From Hysterangium stoloniferum (taxonomy: Eukaryota > Basidiomycota > Agaricomycetes > Hysterangiales > Hysterangiaceae), in assembly GCA_015178975.1 (NCBI GenBank), contig WHVD01000110.1:124001-188000 (forward strand): a stretch of DNA of 64,000 nt, read 5' to 3'. A program made the position numbers and the translations under genes. Shown here piece by piece: positions 42,260-52,262 of the stretch. Under the pieces are notes generated by a model. The model was not told the origin of the DNA. It saw nothing but the letters and a program-made list of their open reading frames with translations, and did not search any database. Numbering within the stretch: the stretch's first letter is position 1; each line of letters starts with the position of its first letter.

Positions 42260-42510
42260 TGTTAAAGGCATAGAAAAGAATTGACCCAGCCTGGGATTGA
42301 ACCAAGGACCTCCTGGCTTTATATGCAGGTGCTCTTAACCACTGAGCTACTGGACCTATAGTCTAGTATTATATGATGGATTATATATACATATATATAA
42401 GGACTTGTAATGCCAACTTGTGCTCTTATAACAGTTTATATAACTGATGGCAAGCCTGGGTCTTATAACAGTCTGTCACATATAGATATTGTATTTTCCC
42501 ATTTCTAACA
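42260..42510 (-). repeat. solo LTR-F, 251 bp, in CoE-3 copy 1
   Basis: Perfect duplication AATGC (42255-42259, 42511-42515). The tRNA-like block is at 42283-42356 on the minus strand. Confidence 0.95.
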
Positions 42511-42651
42511 AATGCTGCAGAGGTGGATTTCATGCGTAGTGTTCCTTATCTCAGTGCTGTTGGGTCTTTACAATACCTGGCTACTATGACCCGTCCAGAT
42601 ATTGCTTATACTGTGTCCTACTTGGCACGTTTTAATTGCAATCCTGGACCA

Positions 42652-42902
42652 TGTTAGAAATGGGAAAATACAATATCTATATGTGACAGACTGTTATAAG
42701 ACCCAGGTTTGCCATCAGTTATATAAACTGTTATAAGAGCACAAGTTGGCATCATAAGTCCATATATATATGTATATATAATCCATCATATAATACTAGA
42801 CTATAGGTCCAGTAGCTCAGTGGTTAAGAGCACCTGCATATAAAGCCAGGAGGTCCTTGGTTCAATCCCAGGCTGGGTCAATTCTTTTCTATGCCTTTAA
42901 CA
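42652..42902 (+). repeat. LTR-F in the place of a 5' LTR before CoE-3 copy 2
   Basis: 251 bp, left flank GACCA in copy-1 RNase H, right neighbour the CoE primer site GGTTATGGGCCCC. There is no target duplication. The arrangement LTR-F, primer site, CoE internal region is a junction between a TRIM-F and CoE within their shared primer site. Confidence 0.92.
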
Positions 42903-43145
42903 GGTTATGGGCCCCGCGCTCTAAGCGCTCTAGTACAGTATAACGTTTTGCAAACTCGCTTCTTTTGAGTAAGTTTCAGCCTATACTTTTATATTCCCCT
43001 GCCAGGCCCAGCCTTATTGCTGTTGCTAGTAGGGAGGAACTTGTACGCCACTAAGGCTGAGTTTCCCTCGAGACTACCGTCTGGACCTCGAGTTAAATAC
43101 CTTTTTTTCTGAACTTCTTTGCGAGTTTGCTCTGTGTATACTACA
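42903..43145 (+). promoter_or_regulatory. primer site and leader of CoE-3 copy 2
   Basis: GGTTATGGGCCCCGCGCTC and the same leader as 38274-38515, ending at the ATG at 43146. Confidence 0.8.
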
Positions 43146-46100
43146 ATGTCATCTTCCATCCCCCAATTCCCTAAACTCAACTCTCATAACTACAACACCT
43201 GGTCTGGTGAGATGCAGGCTTGGCTTCGTGCCCAGGGTGTCTGGCGCATTGTTGAGGCCACCTCCATTGCACCTGCACTATCCTCATCTCCCACAGAGGC
43301 CCAGCAAACTGCATTTGATGCTTGGGCTCTCAAGTCAGACAAAGCAGCAGGTTGGATGTACTTGAGTGTTGAGGATGATCAAAAGATTCATCTTAAAGGG
43401 ATTGAGGGTGATCCGGTCAAGATGTGGACCAGTCTGTGTGATGTACACTTGCAGAAGCGCCCTAGCATGCGCTTCAATGCGTATGATGATCTCTTCTCCA
43501 TCAGAAAGGAAGAGAATGAGAATTTGCAAACTCTGATGAATCGGGTGGATCTAGCCATCCGTGCCATCCAGGATCTGCGCCCATTGAATTTTGATCTTGC
43601 CAAACTTGATGAGGAACTTGCATCAATGGCAATGATCAGGGCACTTCCTGAGCAGTTTGACAACTTTGCCTCTTCTCTCCTTCTGATGGACAAGCTGGAC
43701 AAGGCTACTATCCAACAAGCTTTTGTCACAGAAGAGTCACAACGCCGTCATCGGGCTTCACAAGCTCCTGCAGTTGCATCTGCACTTACTGTAAAGGGCA
43801 ATGCATCCACTGCATTTCTCAAATGTACTTTCTGCTCCATGACCAACCATACTATGGACAAGTGTCATCGCTTCATCAAGAAGCAGCAGGAAGTACAGGA
43901 GAGTGTCCTTACCAATAGTGCTAAAGGGAAGAAGAAGCCAAATAGGGCTCAGAAGACAATGTCTCAGAACAATGTTGAATATACTGGAAATGCACTTGCT
44001 TTCTCCTTATCTGATTCCTCCACCCTGCAGAATGGTCCTGACTATGATTGGCTTGCTGATACAGGTGCTAGTAGTCATATGACTCCTCATAGTCATTGGC
44101 TGCGTAACTACACACCATTATGTGTCCCAATCAAGTTAGCAGATCATACTGTTATCTACTCTGCAGGAGTTGGTTCTGTGGTATTCAACCCAGTTATAAA
44201 TGGAAGGAAATCGCGATCTGTGGAGCTTACAAGAGTTTTGCATGTACCACAACTGCGCAGTAACCTACTGTCTTGTCTTTATCTCACAAGGCACAAAGGA
44301 CTACTCATACACATTGATCGAACAACCATGCATTTCAAACTCTCTGGCCAGACTTTGTTTACAGCCAGAGTTACTGCCCAGAATGCAGGCATCCTAAATG
44401 GTGCCACTGCACCTATTATTGAGCAAGCTGGTGCTACCTCCACTCTTCCCTTTGATATCAATCTCTGGCATCGCCGTCTTGGACATCACAGCTATGCTGA
44501 TGTCCAGAAGATGATCAGAGAAGGATTGGTGGTTGGCTTAAACCTTGACTCAAAGGAACAACCTGATCCTATCTGTGAACCTTGCCTTGCTGGCAAAATG
44601 ACTGCCAATCCATTTCCTACCTCACCAAGTCAATCTCAGACACCACTTGAACTTATTCATAGTGATCTACATGGACCACTTCCTGTGCAAACAACTGAGG
44701 GTTATCACTACTGGATAACCTTTATTGATGATTGCACCAAGTTGCGAGCTGTTCTGTTCTTGAAACGGAAGAGTGATGCATTTGAAGCATTCAGGAGATA
44801 CAAAGCTTATGCTGAGAATCTTCTGGGTTGCAAGGTCAAAGCTCTGCAGGATGACAAAGGGGGGGAGTATATGTCAAATGCCTTTATCAAGTTTACAGAT
44901 GAATGTGGAATAGTACGCCGCCATACTACTCGCAATCGCCCTCAACAGAATGGAGTTGCAGAAAGAGCCAATCGTACTATGGCAGATCATGTCACTGCCA
45001 TGATGCATGAGGCGCGTATGCCTGCTTCTTTCTGGAACCATGCTGTGACATCTTATGTTTATGTATGGAATCGTCTGCCTACTGCACCATTGCCTAAAAC
45101 TACACCCTATGAGCAATGGTACAAGCAGAAACCAGATGTGAGCAACTTGCGAGTGTGGGGGTGTACTGCCTATGTTTACATTCAAAAGGACAAAAGGAAG
45201 TCACTTCAGTCGCACATGGAGAAATGCCTCTTTCTAGGCTATCCTGTGGGATACAAAGGTTGGCAATTCTACAACCCTGTTACAAAGAAGTTTATCATTT
45301 CTGAACGGGCTGTATTTGATGAACGCCATTTTCCTGGTCTATCTACTACTGGACCAATGCCTAATATTAGGCTTTTCCCAAATATACCAAACTCTGACAT
45401 TCCTTTATTTGTGCCAGAAGTAGAGGGGGATAATGATATTTCTGTCCCTCCTACTCATATTCCTGCACCTCCTGCTTATATTCCTGCACCTCCTGTTCAG
45501 ATTCCTGCACCTCCTGCTCAGATTCCTGCACTTCCTGAACCCATTCAACTACCTCCTCCACCTGCACCAGAACCACAGCTTCGTCGCTCTCAGCGTGTTC
45601 CAAAGCAACCTGGTGAATGGTGGAAGGTACAACCAGCTCCAGCTCTAGCTGAAGATGATAATGAAGACATTGATTATGAGGAAGTACAGTTTGTTGGAAC
45701 AGCTTCAACTGCTGATCCACAAAACTACAAGCAGGCTATGAAAGGTGATGATGCAGATAAATGGCAAGAAGCTATCAATGCAGAGTATAGTACACTGGTA
45801 GAGAACAAGACATGGGAACTTGTTGATCTTCCAGTTGGTGCAAAGGCAATTGGTTCTGGTTGGGTATTTAAAGTCAAACACAATGCAGATGGCACAATTG
45901 AGCGTTATAAAGCTCGTCTTGTTGCCAAAGGATACTCACAACGTCCTGGCATTGACTATAATGAAGTGTTTGCACCTACTTTTAGACCTGCCACTCTGCG
46001 TTTGATTCTGGCCCTAGCTGCCATTGAAGACATGGACTTGCGCTCTGTTGATATTTCTGCCGCTTTCACTCATGGTGACCTTGATGAGACAATCTATATG

Positions 46101-47273
46101 AGACAACCTGAAGGCTTCCATCAAGGAGGTCCTAATAAGGTTCTCAGACTCTTGAAATCACTTTATGGTCTCAAGCAGGGATCTCGTCAATGGAACATCA
46201 AGTTACATGGTGCACTTACTGAAATGGAGTTCAAACGAATTGAATCTGATACCTCTGTTTACATTTATTCAAATGGAGAGGTGAAGATCTTTGTACCCAT
46301 TTACATTGATGATATTACATTTGCATCCAAGTCCACTCTTGCCATTGACAAAGCTGTCAAGCAATTGTCCCTGCATTTCAAATGCCGTGATCTTGGACCC
46401 ACTGTTTATTTACTTGGTGTGGGAGTTGGCAGAGATCGCTCTAAGCGACTCCTTACTCTTGATCAGCGACAGTTTATTCTCAACATGCTTGAGCGTTATA
46501 ACATGTCTGACTGTCATCCAGTTCTCACACCTATGACACCTGGTACATCTCTTTCCAAAGAAATGGGTCCTGAGAATGCTGCAGAGGTGGATTTCATGCG
46601 TAGTGTTCCTTATCTCAGTGCTGTTGGGTCTTTACAATATCTGGCTACTATGACCCGTCCAGATATTGCTTATACTGTGTCCTACTTGGCACGTTTTAAT
46701 GGCAATCCTGGACCAAAGCATTGGACAGCAGTGAAGCACTTGTTCAGATACCTAAAAGGTACACTGGATTACAAGTTGCATTACTCTGGCAAATGTGGCT
46801 CTGAATTATTCACCACATACACTGATGCTGCTCATGGTGATTGTATTGATTCTGGAAGATCCACTGGGGGTTATGTGACTATGATGGCTGGAGGTGCTAT
46901 TGGCTGGAGTAGTAAACTGCAAAGTATTGTCACACTTTCTACAACTGAAGCAGAATTTGTCTCTGCTGTAGACGCTGGCAAGGAGATTGCCTGGATGCGG
47001 CAAATCCTAGGTGAATTTGGCTACCAAGTTGATCAACCCTCCACTCTACACATTGACAACCAGTCTGCCATCAGTGTTGCTAAGAACCCTGAGCATCATG
47101 GAAGGATGAAACATCTTGACCTGCGCTACTATTGGCTTAGGGATGCTGTAAATGCCAAGTGTATTGCTCCTTCCTATATTCCTACTGCAGAACAAATTGC
47201 AGATATTCTAACCAAGCCTCTATCAACTCCCAAGGTTCAATTTTGCCGTGATGGAATGGGTATAAAGACTTAG
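43146..47273 (+). CDS. CoE-3 copy 2 Gag-Pol polyprotein, intact
   Basis: The most complete gene in the window. The frame opens at 43119, but the ATG at 43146 (MSSSIPQFPKLN) matches the start of the other copies: 1375 aa. Counting from 43119: gag 1 to about 230, zinc knuckle CTFCSMTNHTMDKC at 236, protease DTG at 314-316, integrase HHCC from 451 (HRRLGHHSYADV ... CEPCLAGK), catalytic D516, D578 and E615, a linker with repeated IPAPP units at about 770-810, RT with YIDD at 1062-1065, and RNase H with TDAAHGD at about 1235 and TTEAE at about 1276. One frame without stops means Gag-Pol is made as one protein. All catalytic motifs look intact, but its immediate 5' LTR is an LTR-F, so its promoter must be that or the LTR-D at 37925. 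Confidence 0.96.
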   Translation: MSSSIPQFPKLNSHNYNTWSGEMQAWLRAQGVWRIVEATSIAPALSSSPTEAQQTAFDAWALKSDKAAGWMYLSVEDDQKIHLKGIEGDPVKMWTSLCDVHLQKRPSMRFNAYDDLFSIRKEENENLQTLMNRVDLAIRAIQDLRPLNFDLAKLDEELASMAMIRALPEQFDNFASSLLLMDKLDKATIQQAFVTEESQRRHRASQAPAVASALTVKGNASTAFLKCTFCSMTNHTMDKCHRFIKKQQEVQESVLTNSAKGKKKPNRAQKTMSQNNVEYTGNALAFSLSDSSTLQNGPDYDWLADTGASSHMTPHSHWLRNYTPLCVPIKLADHTVIYSAGVGSVVFNPVINGRKSRSVELTRVLHVPQLRSNLLSCLYLTRHKGLLIHIDRTTMHFKLSGQTLFTARVTAQNAGILNGATAPIIEQAGATSTLPFDINLWHRRLGHHSYADVQKMIREGLVVGLNLDSKEQPDPICEPCLAGKMTANPFPTSPSQSQTPLELIHSDLHGPLPVQTTEGYHYWITFIDDCTKLRAVLFLKRKSDAFEAFRRYKAYAENLLGCKVKALQDDKGGEYMSNAFIKFTDECGIVRRHTTRNRPQQNGVAERANRTMADHVTAMMHEARMPASFWNHAVTSYVYVWNRLPTAPLPKTTPYEQWYKQKPDVSNLRVWGCTAYVYIQKDKRKSLQSHMEKCLFLGYPVGYKGWQFYNPVTKKFIISERAVFDERHFPGLSTTGPMPNIRLFPNIPNSDIPLFVPEVEGDNDISVPPTHIPAPPAYIPAPPVQIPAPPAQIPALPEPIQLPPPPAPEPQLRRSQRVPKQPGEWWKVQPAPALAEDDNEDIDYEEVQFVGTASTADPQNYKQAMKGDDADKWQEAINAEYSTLVENKTWELVDLPVGAKAIGSGWVFKVKHNADGTIERYKARLVAKGYSQRPGIDYNEVFAPTFRPATLRLILALAAIEDMDLRSVDISAAFTHGDLDETIYMRQPEGFHQGGPNKVLRLLKSLYGLKQGSRQWNIKLHGALTEMEFKRIESDTSVYIYSNGEVKIFVPIYIDDITFASKSTLAIDKAVKQLSLHFKCRDLGPTVYLLGVGVGRDRSKRLLTLDQRQFILNMLERYNMSDCHPVLTPMTPGTSLSKEMGPENAAEVDFMRSVPYLSAVGSLQYLATMTRPDIAYTVSYLARFNGNPGPKHWTAVKHLFRYLKGTLDYKLHYSGKCGSELFTTYTDAAHGDCIDSGRSTGGYVTMMAGGAIGWSSKLQSIVTLSTTEAEFVSAVDAGKEIAWMRQILGEFGYQVDQPSTLHIDNQSAISVAKNPEHHGRMKHLDLRYYWLRDAVNAKCIAPSYIPTAEQIADILTKPLSTPKVQFCRDGMGIKT

Positions 47274-47374
47274 TTTCTTGTTTTCTTTCTTACTCTCTGT
47301 AGTTTAGCAAAGTCTCTCTCTCTGTCTCTTTCTCTGTTTCTTTTTCTTTGGAGACATGTGAGATCAGGGGGGTC
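47274..47374 (+). promoter_or_regulatory. CoE-3 3' untranslated region and polypurine tract
   Basis: A TC-rich stretch with (TC)n, then GATCAGGGGGGTC directly before the LTR. Confidence 0.85.
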
Positions 47375-47723
47375 TGTTAAAACTGCCTCCACTGTCTCCA
47401 AGACCTTCTGGAACCTTCTAGAACCTTCTAGAAGCTTCCAGCATGTTCCAGAGTATTCCCAGTTCATTTCCCATGACAGCTGTCAATCAGCTGTCACTTT
47501 GTATTCCAGCTGTCAATCAGCTGTCAGTTTCCATTCAAGCTGTCAATCAGCTGTCACTTATGACAGCTGTCAACCAGCTGTCAACCAGCTGTCACTTATG
47601 ACAGCTGACAAGCCTACTGATGTATAACATATATAAGCTTGTAGTTAGTGACCTGAATAGTAACAACTTTCCTCAGACTTGTGTGTGTCACGTGTCACAG
47701 TAAGTCACAGGTCACTTTTAACA
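47375..47723 (+). repeat. 3' LTR-D of CoE-3, 349 bp
   Basis: Same variants as the 5' LTR. Heat-shock array 47405-47439, TATATAAG at 47630-47637. Right flank GGAAC, the target duplication of CoE-3. Confidence 0.95.
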
Positions 47724-50038
47724 GGAACATGGACAGGAGGTACAAAAGTATCATTATCCCCCTGTACTTCTGGCACAAATGAAGGAATGTCAGAGTTTGG
47801 TGTCTTTGGAAAAAGCCTTATATTAGGCATTGGTCCAGTAGTAGATAGACCAGGAAAGTGGCGTTCATCAAATACAGCCCGTTCAGAAATAATAAACTTC
47901 TTTGTAACAGGGTTGTAGAATTGCCAACCTTTGTATCCCACAGGGTAGCCTAGAAAGAGGCATTTCTCTATATGTGACTGAAGTGACTTCCTTTTGTCTC
48001 TTTGAATGTAAATATAGGCAGTACACCCCCATACTCGCAAGTTACTCACATCTGGTTTCTGCTTGTACCATTGCTCATAGGGTGTAGTTTTGGGCAATGG
48101 TGCAGTAGACAGACGATTCCATACATAGACATAAGATGCCACAGCATGGTTCCAGAATGAAGCAGGCATGCGCGCTTCATGCATCATGGCAGTGACATGA
48201 TCAGCCATAGTGCGATTGGCTCGTTCTGCAACTCCATTCTGTTGAGGGCGGTTGCGAGTGGTATGACGGCGTGCTATTCCACATTCATCTGTAAACTTGA
48301 TAAAGGCATTTGACATGTATTCCCCCCCTTTGTCATCTTGCAGAGCTTTGACCTTGCAACCCAGAAGATTCTCAGCATAAGCTTTGTATCTCCTGAATGC
48401 TTCAAATGCATCACTCTTCCGTTTTAAGAACAGAACCGCTCGCAACTTGGTGCAATCATCAATAAAGGTTATCCAGTAGTGATAACCCTCAGTTGTTTGC
48501 ACAGGAAGTGGTCCATGTAGATCACTATGAATAAGTTCAAGTGGTGTCTGAGAATGACTTGGTGAGATAGGGAATGGACTGGCAGTCATTTTGCCAGCAA
48601 GGCAAGGTTCACAGATAGGATCAGGTTGTTCCTTTGAGTCAAGGTTTAAGCCAACCACCAATCCTTCTCTGATCATCTTCTGGACATCAGCATAGCTGTG
48701 ATGTCCAAGACGGCGATGCCAGAGATTGATATCAAAGGGGAGAGTGGAGACAGCACCAGCTTGCTCAATAATAGGTGCAGTAACACCATTTAGGATGCCT
48801 GCATTCTGTGCAGTAACTCTGGCTGTGAACAGAGTCTGTCCAGAGCGTTTGAAACATATGGTTGTTTGGTCAATCTCAATGAGTAGACCTTTACACTTTG
48901 TAAGGTAAAGACAAGATAGTAGATTACTACGCAATTGTGGTACATGCAAGACTCTTGTAAACTCAACAGATCGCAATTCCTTTCCATTTACAACTGGATT
49001 AAAAACCAGTGTTCCAACTCCTGCAGAGTAAATAATACTATGATCTGCTAACTTGATTGGTACGCATAATGCTGTGTAGTTACGCAGCCAGTGACAATGG
49101 GGAGTCATATGACTACTGGCCCCTGTGTCTGCAAGCCAATCAAAGTCAGAATCATTCTGCAGGGTGGGGGAATTGGATGAGGAGAAAGCACGTGCATTTC
49201 CAGCAGATTCAACATTGTTCTGAGACATTATCTCCTGAGTCCTGTTTGCCTTCTTTCCTTTAGTACGATTGGTACGGACACTCTCCTGTGCTTCCTGCTG
49301 CATCTTAATGAATCTATGACACTTTTCCATAGTATGGTTGGTCATGCAACAGAAAGTACATTTGAGAAATGCAGTGGATGCATTGTCCTTTACAGCCAGT
49401 GCAGATGCAACTGTAGGAGCTTGTGAAGCACGATGACGGCGTTGTGACTCTTCTGTGACAAAGGCTTGTTGGATAGTAGCCTTGTCCAGCTTGTCCATCA
49501 TAAGAAGAGAAGAGGCAAAGTTGTCAAACTGCTCAGGAAGTGCCCTGATCATTGCCATTGATGCAAGCTCCTCATCAATTTTGGCAAGATCAAAATTCAA
49601 TGGGCGCAGATCCTGGATGGCACGGATGGCTATATCCACCCGATTCATCAGAGTTTGCAAATTCTCATTCTCTTCCTTTCTGATGGAGAAGAGATCATCA
49701 TATGCATTGAAACGCATGCCAGGGCGCTTCTGCAAGTGTACATCACACAGACTGGTCCACATCTTGACCGGATCACCCTCAATCCCTTTAAGATGAATCT
49801 TTTGATCATCCTCAACACTCAAGTACATCCAACCTGCTGCTTTGTCTGATTTGAGAGCCCAAGCATCAAATGCAGTTTGCTGGGCCTCTGTAGGAGATGA
49901 GGATAGTGCAGGGGCAATGGAGGAAGCCTCAACAATGCGCCATACACCCTGGGCACGAAGCCAAGCCTGCATCTCACCAGACCAGGTATTGTAGTTATGA
50001 GAGTTGAGTTTAGGGAATTGGGGGATGGAAGATGACAT
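47724..50038 (-). CDS. CoE-2 gag, protease and integrase, cut by CoE-3
   Basis: ATG at 50038 (MSSSIPQFPKLN). Open for about 770 codons: zinc knuckle (CTFCCMTNHTMEKC), protease DWLADTGASSHMT, integrase HHCC and DDE motifs (HSDLHGPLPVQ, DDKGGEYMS, NGVAERANRT), to FVPPVHVPV, where CoE-3 begins. The rest of the polyprotein is at 37924-36235. It differs from CoE-3 by many substitutions, most in the protease flank (KELRSVEFTRVL). Confidence 0.95.
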
Positions 50039-50284
50039 TGTATACAAGTATAGAGAGAGCAAACTCGCAAAGAAGTTGGGAAAAAAGGTATTTAACTCGA
50101 GGTCCAGACGGTAGTCTCGAGGGAAACTCAGCCTTAGTGGCGTACAAGTTCCTCCCTACTAGCAACAGCAATAAGGCTGGGCCTGGCAGGGGAATATAAA
50201 GTATAGGTTGAAACTTACTCAAAAGAAGCGAGTTTGCAAAACGTTATACTGTACTAGAGCGCTTAGAGCGCGGGGCCCATAACC
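50039..50284 (-). promoter_or_regulatory. CoE-2 leader and primer site
   Basis: On the minus strand GGTTATGGGCCCCGCGCTC adjoins the 5' LTR at 50284, then the leader to the ATG. Same as in CoE-3. Confidence 0.8.
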
Positions 50285-50633
50285 TGTTAAAAGTGACCTG
50301 TGACTTACTGTGACACGTGACACACACAAGTCTGAGGAAAGTTGTTACTATTCAGGTCACTAACTACAAGCTTATATATGTTATACATCAGTAGGCTTGT
50401 CAGCTGTCATAAGTGACAGCTGGTTGACAGCTGGTTGACAGCTGTCAGAAGTGACAGCTGATTGACAGCTTGAATGGAAACTGACAGCTGATTGACAGCT
50501 GGAATACAAAGTGACAGCTGATTGACAGCTGTCATGGGAAATGAACTGGGAATACCCTGGAACATGCTGGAAGCTTCTAGAAGCTTCTAGAAGGTTCCAG
50601 AAGGTTTTGGAGACAGTGGAGGCAGTTTTAACA
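50285..50633 (-). repeat. 5' LTR-D of CoE-2, 349 bp
   Basis: Plus-strand reading TGTTAAAAGTGACC to GGCAGTTTTAACA. Right flank TTATC completes the duplication with 35754-35758. Confidence 0.95.
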
Positions 50634-50816
50634 TTATCTCAGTGCTGTTGGGTCTTTACAATACCTGGCTACTATGACCCGTCCAGATATTGCTTATACT
50701 GTGTCCTACTTGGCACGTTTTAATTGCAATCCTGGACCAAAGCATTGGACAGCAGTGAAGCACTTGTTCAGATACCTAAAAGGTACACTGGATTGCAAGT
50801 TGCATTACTCTGGTAA

Positions 50817-51067
50817 TGTTAGAAATGGGAAAATACAATATCTATATGTGACAGACTGTTATAAGACCCAGGCTTGCCATCAGTTATATAAACTGTTATA
50901 AGAGCACAAGTTGGCATCACAAGTCCTTATATATATGTATATATAATCCATCATATAATACTAGACTATAGGTCCAGTAGCTCAGTGGTTAAGAGCACCT
51001 GCATATAAAGCCAGGAGGTCCTTGGTTCAATCCCAGGCTGGGTCAATTCTTTTCTATGCCTTTAACA
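50817..51067 (+). repeat. solo LTR-F, 251 bp
   Basis: Perfect duplication GGTAA (50812-50816, 51068-51072), in CoE-1 RNase H. Confidence 0.96.
50971..51044 (+). tRNA. tRNA-like sequence inside LTR-F (representative)
   Basis: 74 nt. Acceptor arms GGTCCAG/CTGGGTC pair over 7 positions, D arm GCTC/GAGC, T arm CTTGG/CCAGG with loop TTCAATC. A box TAGCTCAGTGG and B box GGTTCAATCC fit the Pol III consensus, and a TTTT run follows within ten bases as a terminator. The anticodon arm (CCTGC ... CCAGG) has one extra base and a mismatch, so I cannot assign an amino acid, and I take it as a Pol III promoter module rather than a working tRNA. Other copies: 37464-37537, 42806-42879, 51325-51398 (+), 42283-42356, 60190-60263, 60507-60580 (-). 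Confidence 0.7.
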
Positions 51068-51170
51068 GGTAAATGTGGCTCTGAATTATTCACCACATAC
51101 ACTGATGCTGCTCATGGTGATTGTATTGATTCTGGAAGATCCACTGGTGGTTATGTAACTATGATGGCTG

Positions 51171-51421
51171 TGTTAGAAATGGGAAAATACAATATCTATA
51201 TGTGACAGACTGTTATAAGACCCAGGTTTGCCATCAGTTATATAAACTGTTATAAGAGCACAAGTTGGCAACATAAGTCCTTATATATATGTATATATAA
51301 TCCATCATATAATACTAGACTATAGGTCCAGTAGCTCAGTGGTTAAGAGCACCTGCATATAAAGCCAGGAGGTCCTTGGTTCAATCCCAGGCTGGGTCAA
51401 TTCTTTTCTATACCTTTAACA
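51171..51421 (+). repeat. solo LTR-F, 251 bp
   Basis: Perfect duplication GGCTG (51166-51170, 51422-51426), about 100 bp from the previous LTR-F and in the same orientation, but with a different target, so a separate insertion. Confidence 0.96.
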
Positions 51422-51809
51422 GGCTGGAGGTGCTATTGGCTGGAGTAGTAAACTGCAAAGTATTGTCACACTTTCTACAACTGAAGCAGAATTTGTCTCT
51501 GCTGTAGAAGCTGGCAAGGAGATTGCCTGGATGCGGCAAATCCTAGGTGAATTTGGCTACCAAGTTGATCAACCCTCCACTCTACACATTGACAATCAGT
51601 CTGCCATCAGTGTTGCTAAGAACCCTGAGCATCATGGAAGGATGAAACATCTTGACCTGCGCTACTATTGGCTTAGGGATGCTGTAAATGCCAAGTGTAT
51701 TACTCCTTCCTATATTCCTACTGCAGAACAAATTGCAGATATTCTAACCAAGCCTCTATCTACTCCCAAGGTTCAATTTTGCCGTGATGGAATGGGTATA
51801 AGGACTTAG

Positions 51810-51848
51810 TTTCTTGTTTTCTTTCTTACTCTCTGTAGTTTAGCAAAG

Positions 51849-51879
<31 letters not shown>

Positions 51880-51913
51880 CTTTTTCTTTGGAGACATGTG
51901 AGATCAGGGGGTC
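51810..51913 (+). promoter_or_regulatory. CoE-1 3' untranslated region, (TC)n microsatellite and polypurine tract
   Basis: Holds a (TC)n run at about 51848-51876, longer than in CoE-3, then GATCAGGGGGTC before the LTR (one G fewer). Confidence 0.85.
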
Positions 51914-52262
51914 TGTTAAAACTGCCTCCACTGTCTCCAAAACCTTCTGGAACCTTCTAGAACCTTCTAGAAGCTTCCAGCATGTTCCAGGGTATTCCCA
52001 GTTCATTTCCCATGACAGCTGTCAATCAGCTGTCACTTTGTATTCCAGCTGTCAATCAGCTGTCAGTTTCCATTCAAGCTGTCAATCAGCTGTCACTTAT
52101 GACAGCTGTCAACCAGCTGTCAACCAGCTGTCACTTATGACAGCTGACAAGCCTACTGATATATAACATATATAAGCTTGTAGTTAGTGACCTGAATAGT
52201 AACAACTTTCCTCAGACTTGTGTGTGTCACATGTCACAGTAAGTCACAGGTCACATTTAACA
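51914..52262 (+). repeat. 3' LTR-D of CoE-1, 349 bp
   Basis: TGTTAAAACTGCC to ACATTTAACA, right flank GCTAC. No matching duplication at its left end. Confidence 0.93.

Larger units (their letters stand above)
38516..42651 (+). pseudogene. CoE-3 copy 1 gag-pol, split by LTR-G and LTR-F and 3'-truncated
   Basis: Starts MSSSIPQFPKLNSHNY, is cut at 38846 by LTR-G, resumes at 39157 and runs open through the zinc knuckle (CTFCSMTNHTMDKC), protease (DWLADTGASSHMT), integrase and RT to 42259. There LTR-F interrupts it. It resumes at 42511 and stops at NCNPGP at 42651, before RNase H. No stop codon was seen apart from the insertions. It differs from copy 2 at scattered positions, for example PLT/ALT after VAS and SHSQI/SQSQT in integrase. 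Confidence 0.93.
37925..47723 (+). mobile_element. Ty1/copia element CoE-3, partial tandem, youngest large insertion
   Basis: 5' LTR-D (37925-38273), primer site, gag-pol copy 1 (38516-42651, cut short in RNase H), an LTR-F (42652-42902), a second primer site and leader, gag-pol copy 2 (43146-47273), purine tract and 3' LTR-D (47375-47723). A perfect 5-bp duplication GGAAC stands at the outer ends (37920-37924 and 47724-47728). The two outer LTRs share the same variant bases (AGACCTTCTGG, GAGTATTCCC, CACTTTTAACA), consistent with one insertion event followed by an internal rearrangement. Confidence 0.93.
35759..50633 (-). mobile_element. Ty1/copia element CoE-2, split by CoE-3
   Basis: Minus-strand copia: 5' LTR-D 50633-50285, primer site, gag-protease-integrase 50038-47724, interrupted by CoE-3 (37925-47723), then linker-RT-RNase H 37924-36235, purine tract and 3' LTR-D 36137-35759. 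The outer flanks TTATC (35754-35758 and 50634-50638) are a perfect 5-bp target duplication inside CoE-1, although they are nearly 15 kb apart. It is broken by an LTR-F with a deletion at 37310-37560. Confidence 0.95.
50634..51809 (+). pseudogene. CoE-1 RT end and RNase H, split by two LTR-F
   Basis: Continues 34773-35758: [20 protein letters not shown], cut at 50816, resumes at 51073 (CGSELFTTYTDAAHGD), cut at 51170, resumes at 51427 (GAIGWSSKLQSIVTLSTTEAE) and ends at 51807-51809 (stop). Outside the insertions I saw no stop in this part. Confidence 0.93.

Noticed and set aside
50971-51044. A normal cellular tRNA gene
   Set aside because: The same block is repeated in every LTR-F, its anticodon arm does not fold cleanly, and it always lies inside a TG...CA unit with a 5-bp target duplication. 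I keep it as a tRNA-like promoter module.
51848-51876. (TC)n run as a regulatory site
   Set aside because: It is a length-variable microsatellite in the 3' untranslated region of CoE. I see no further signal.
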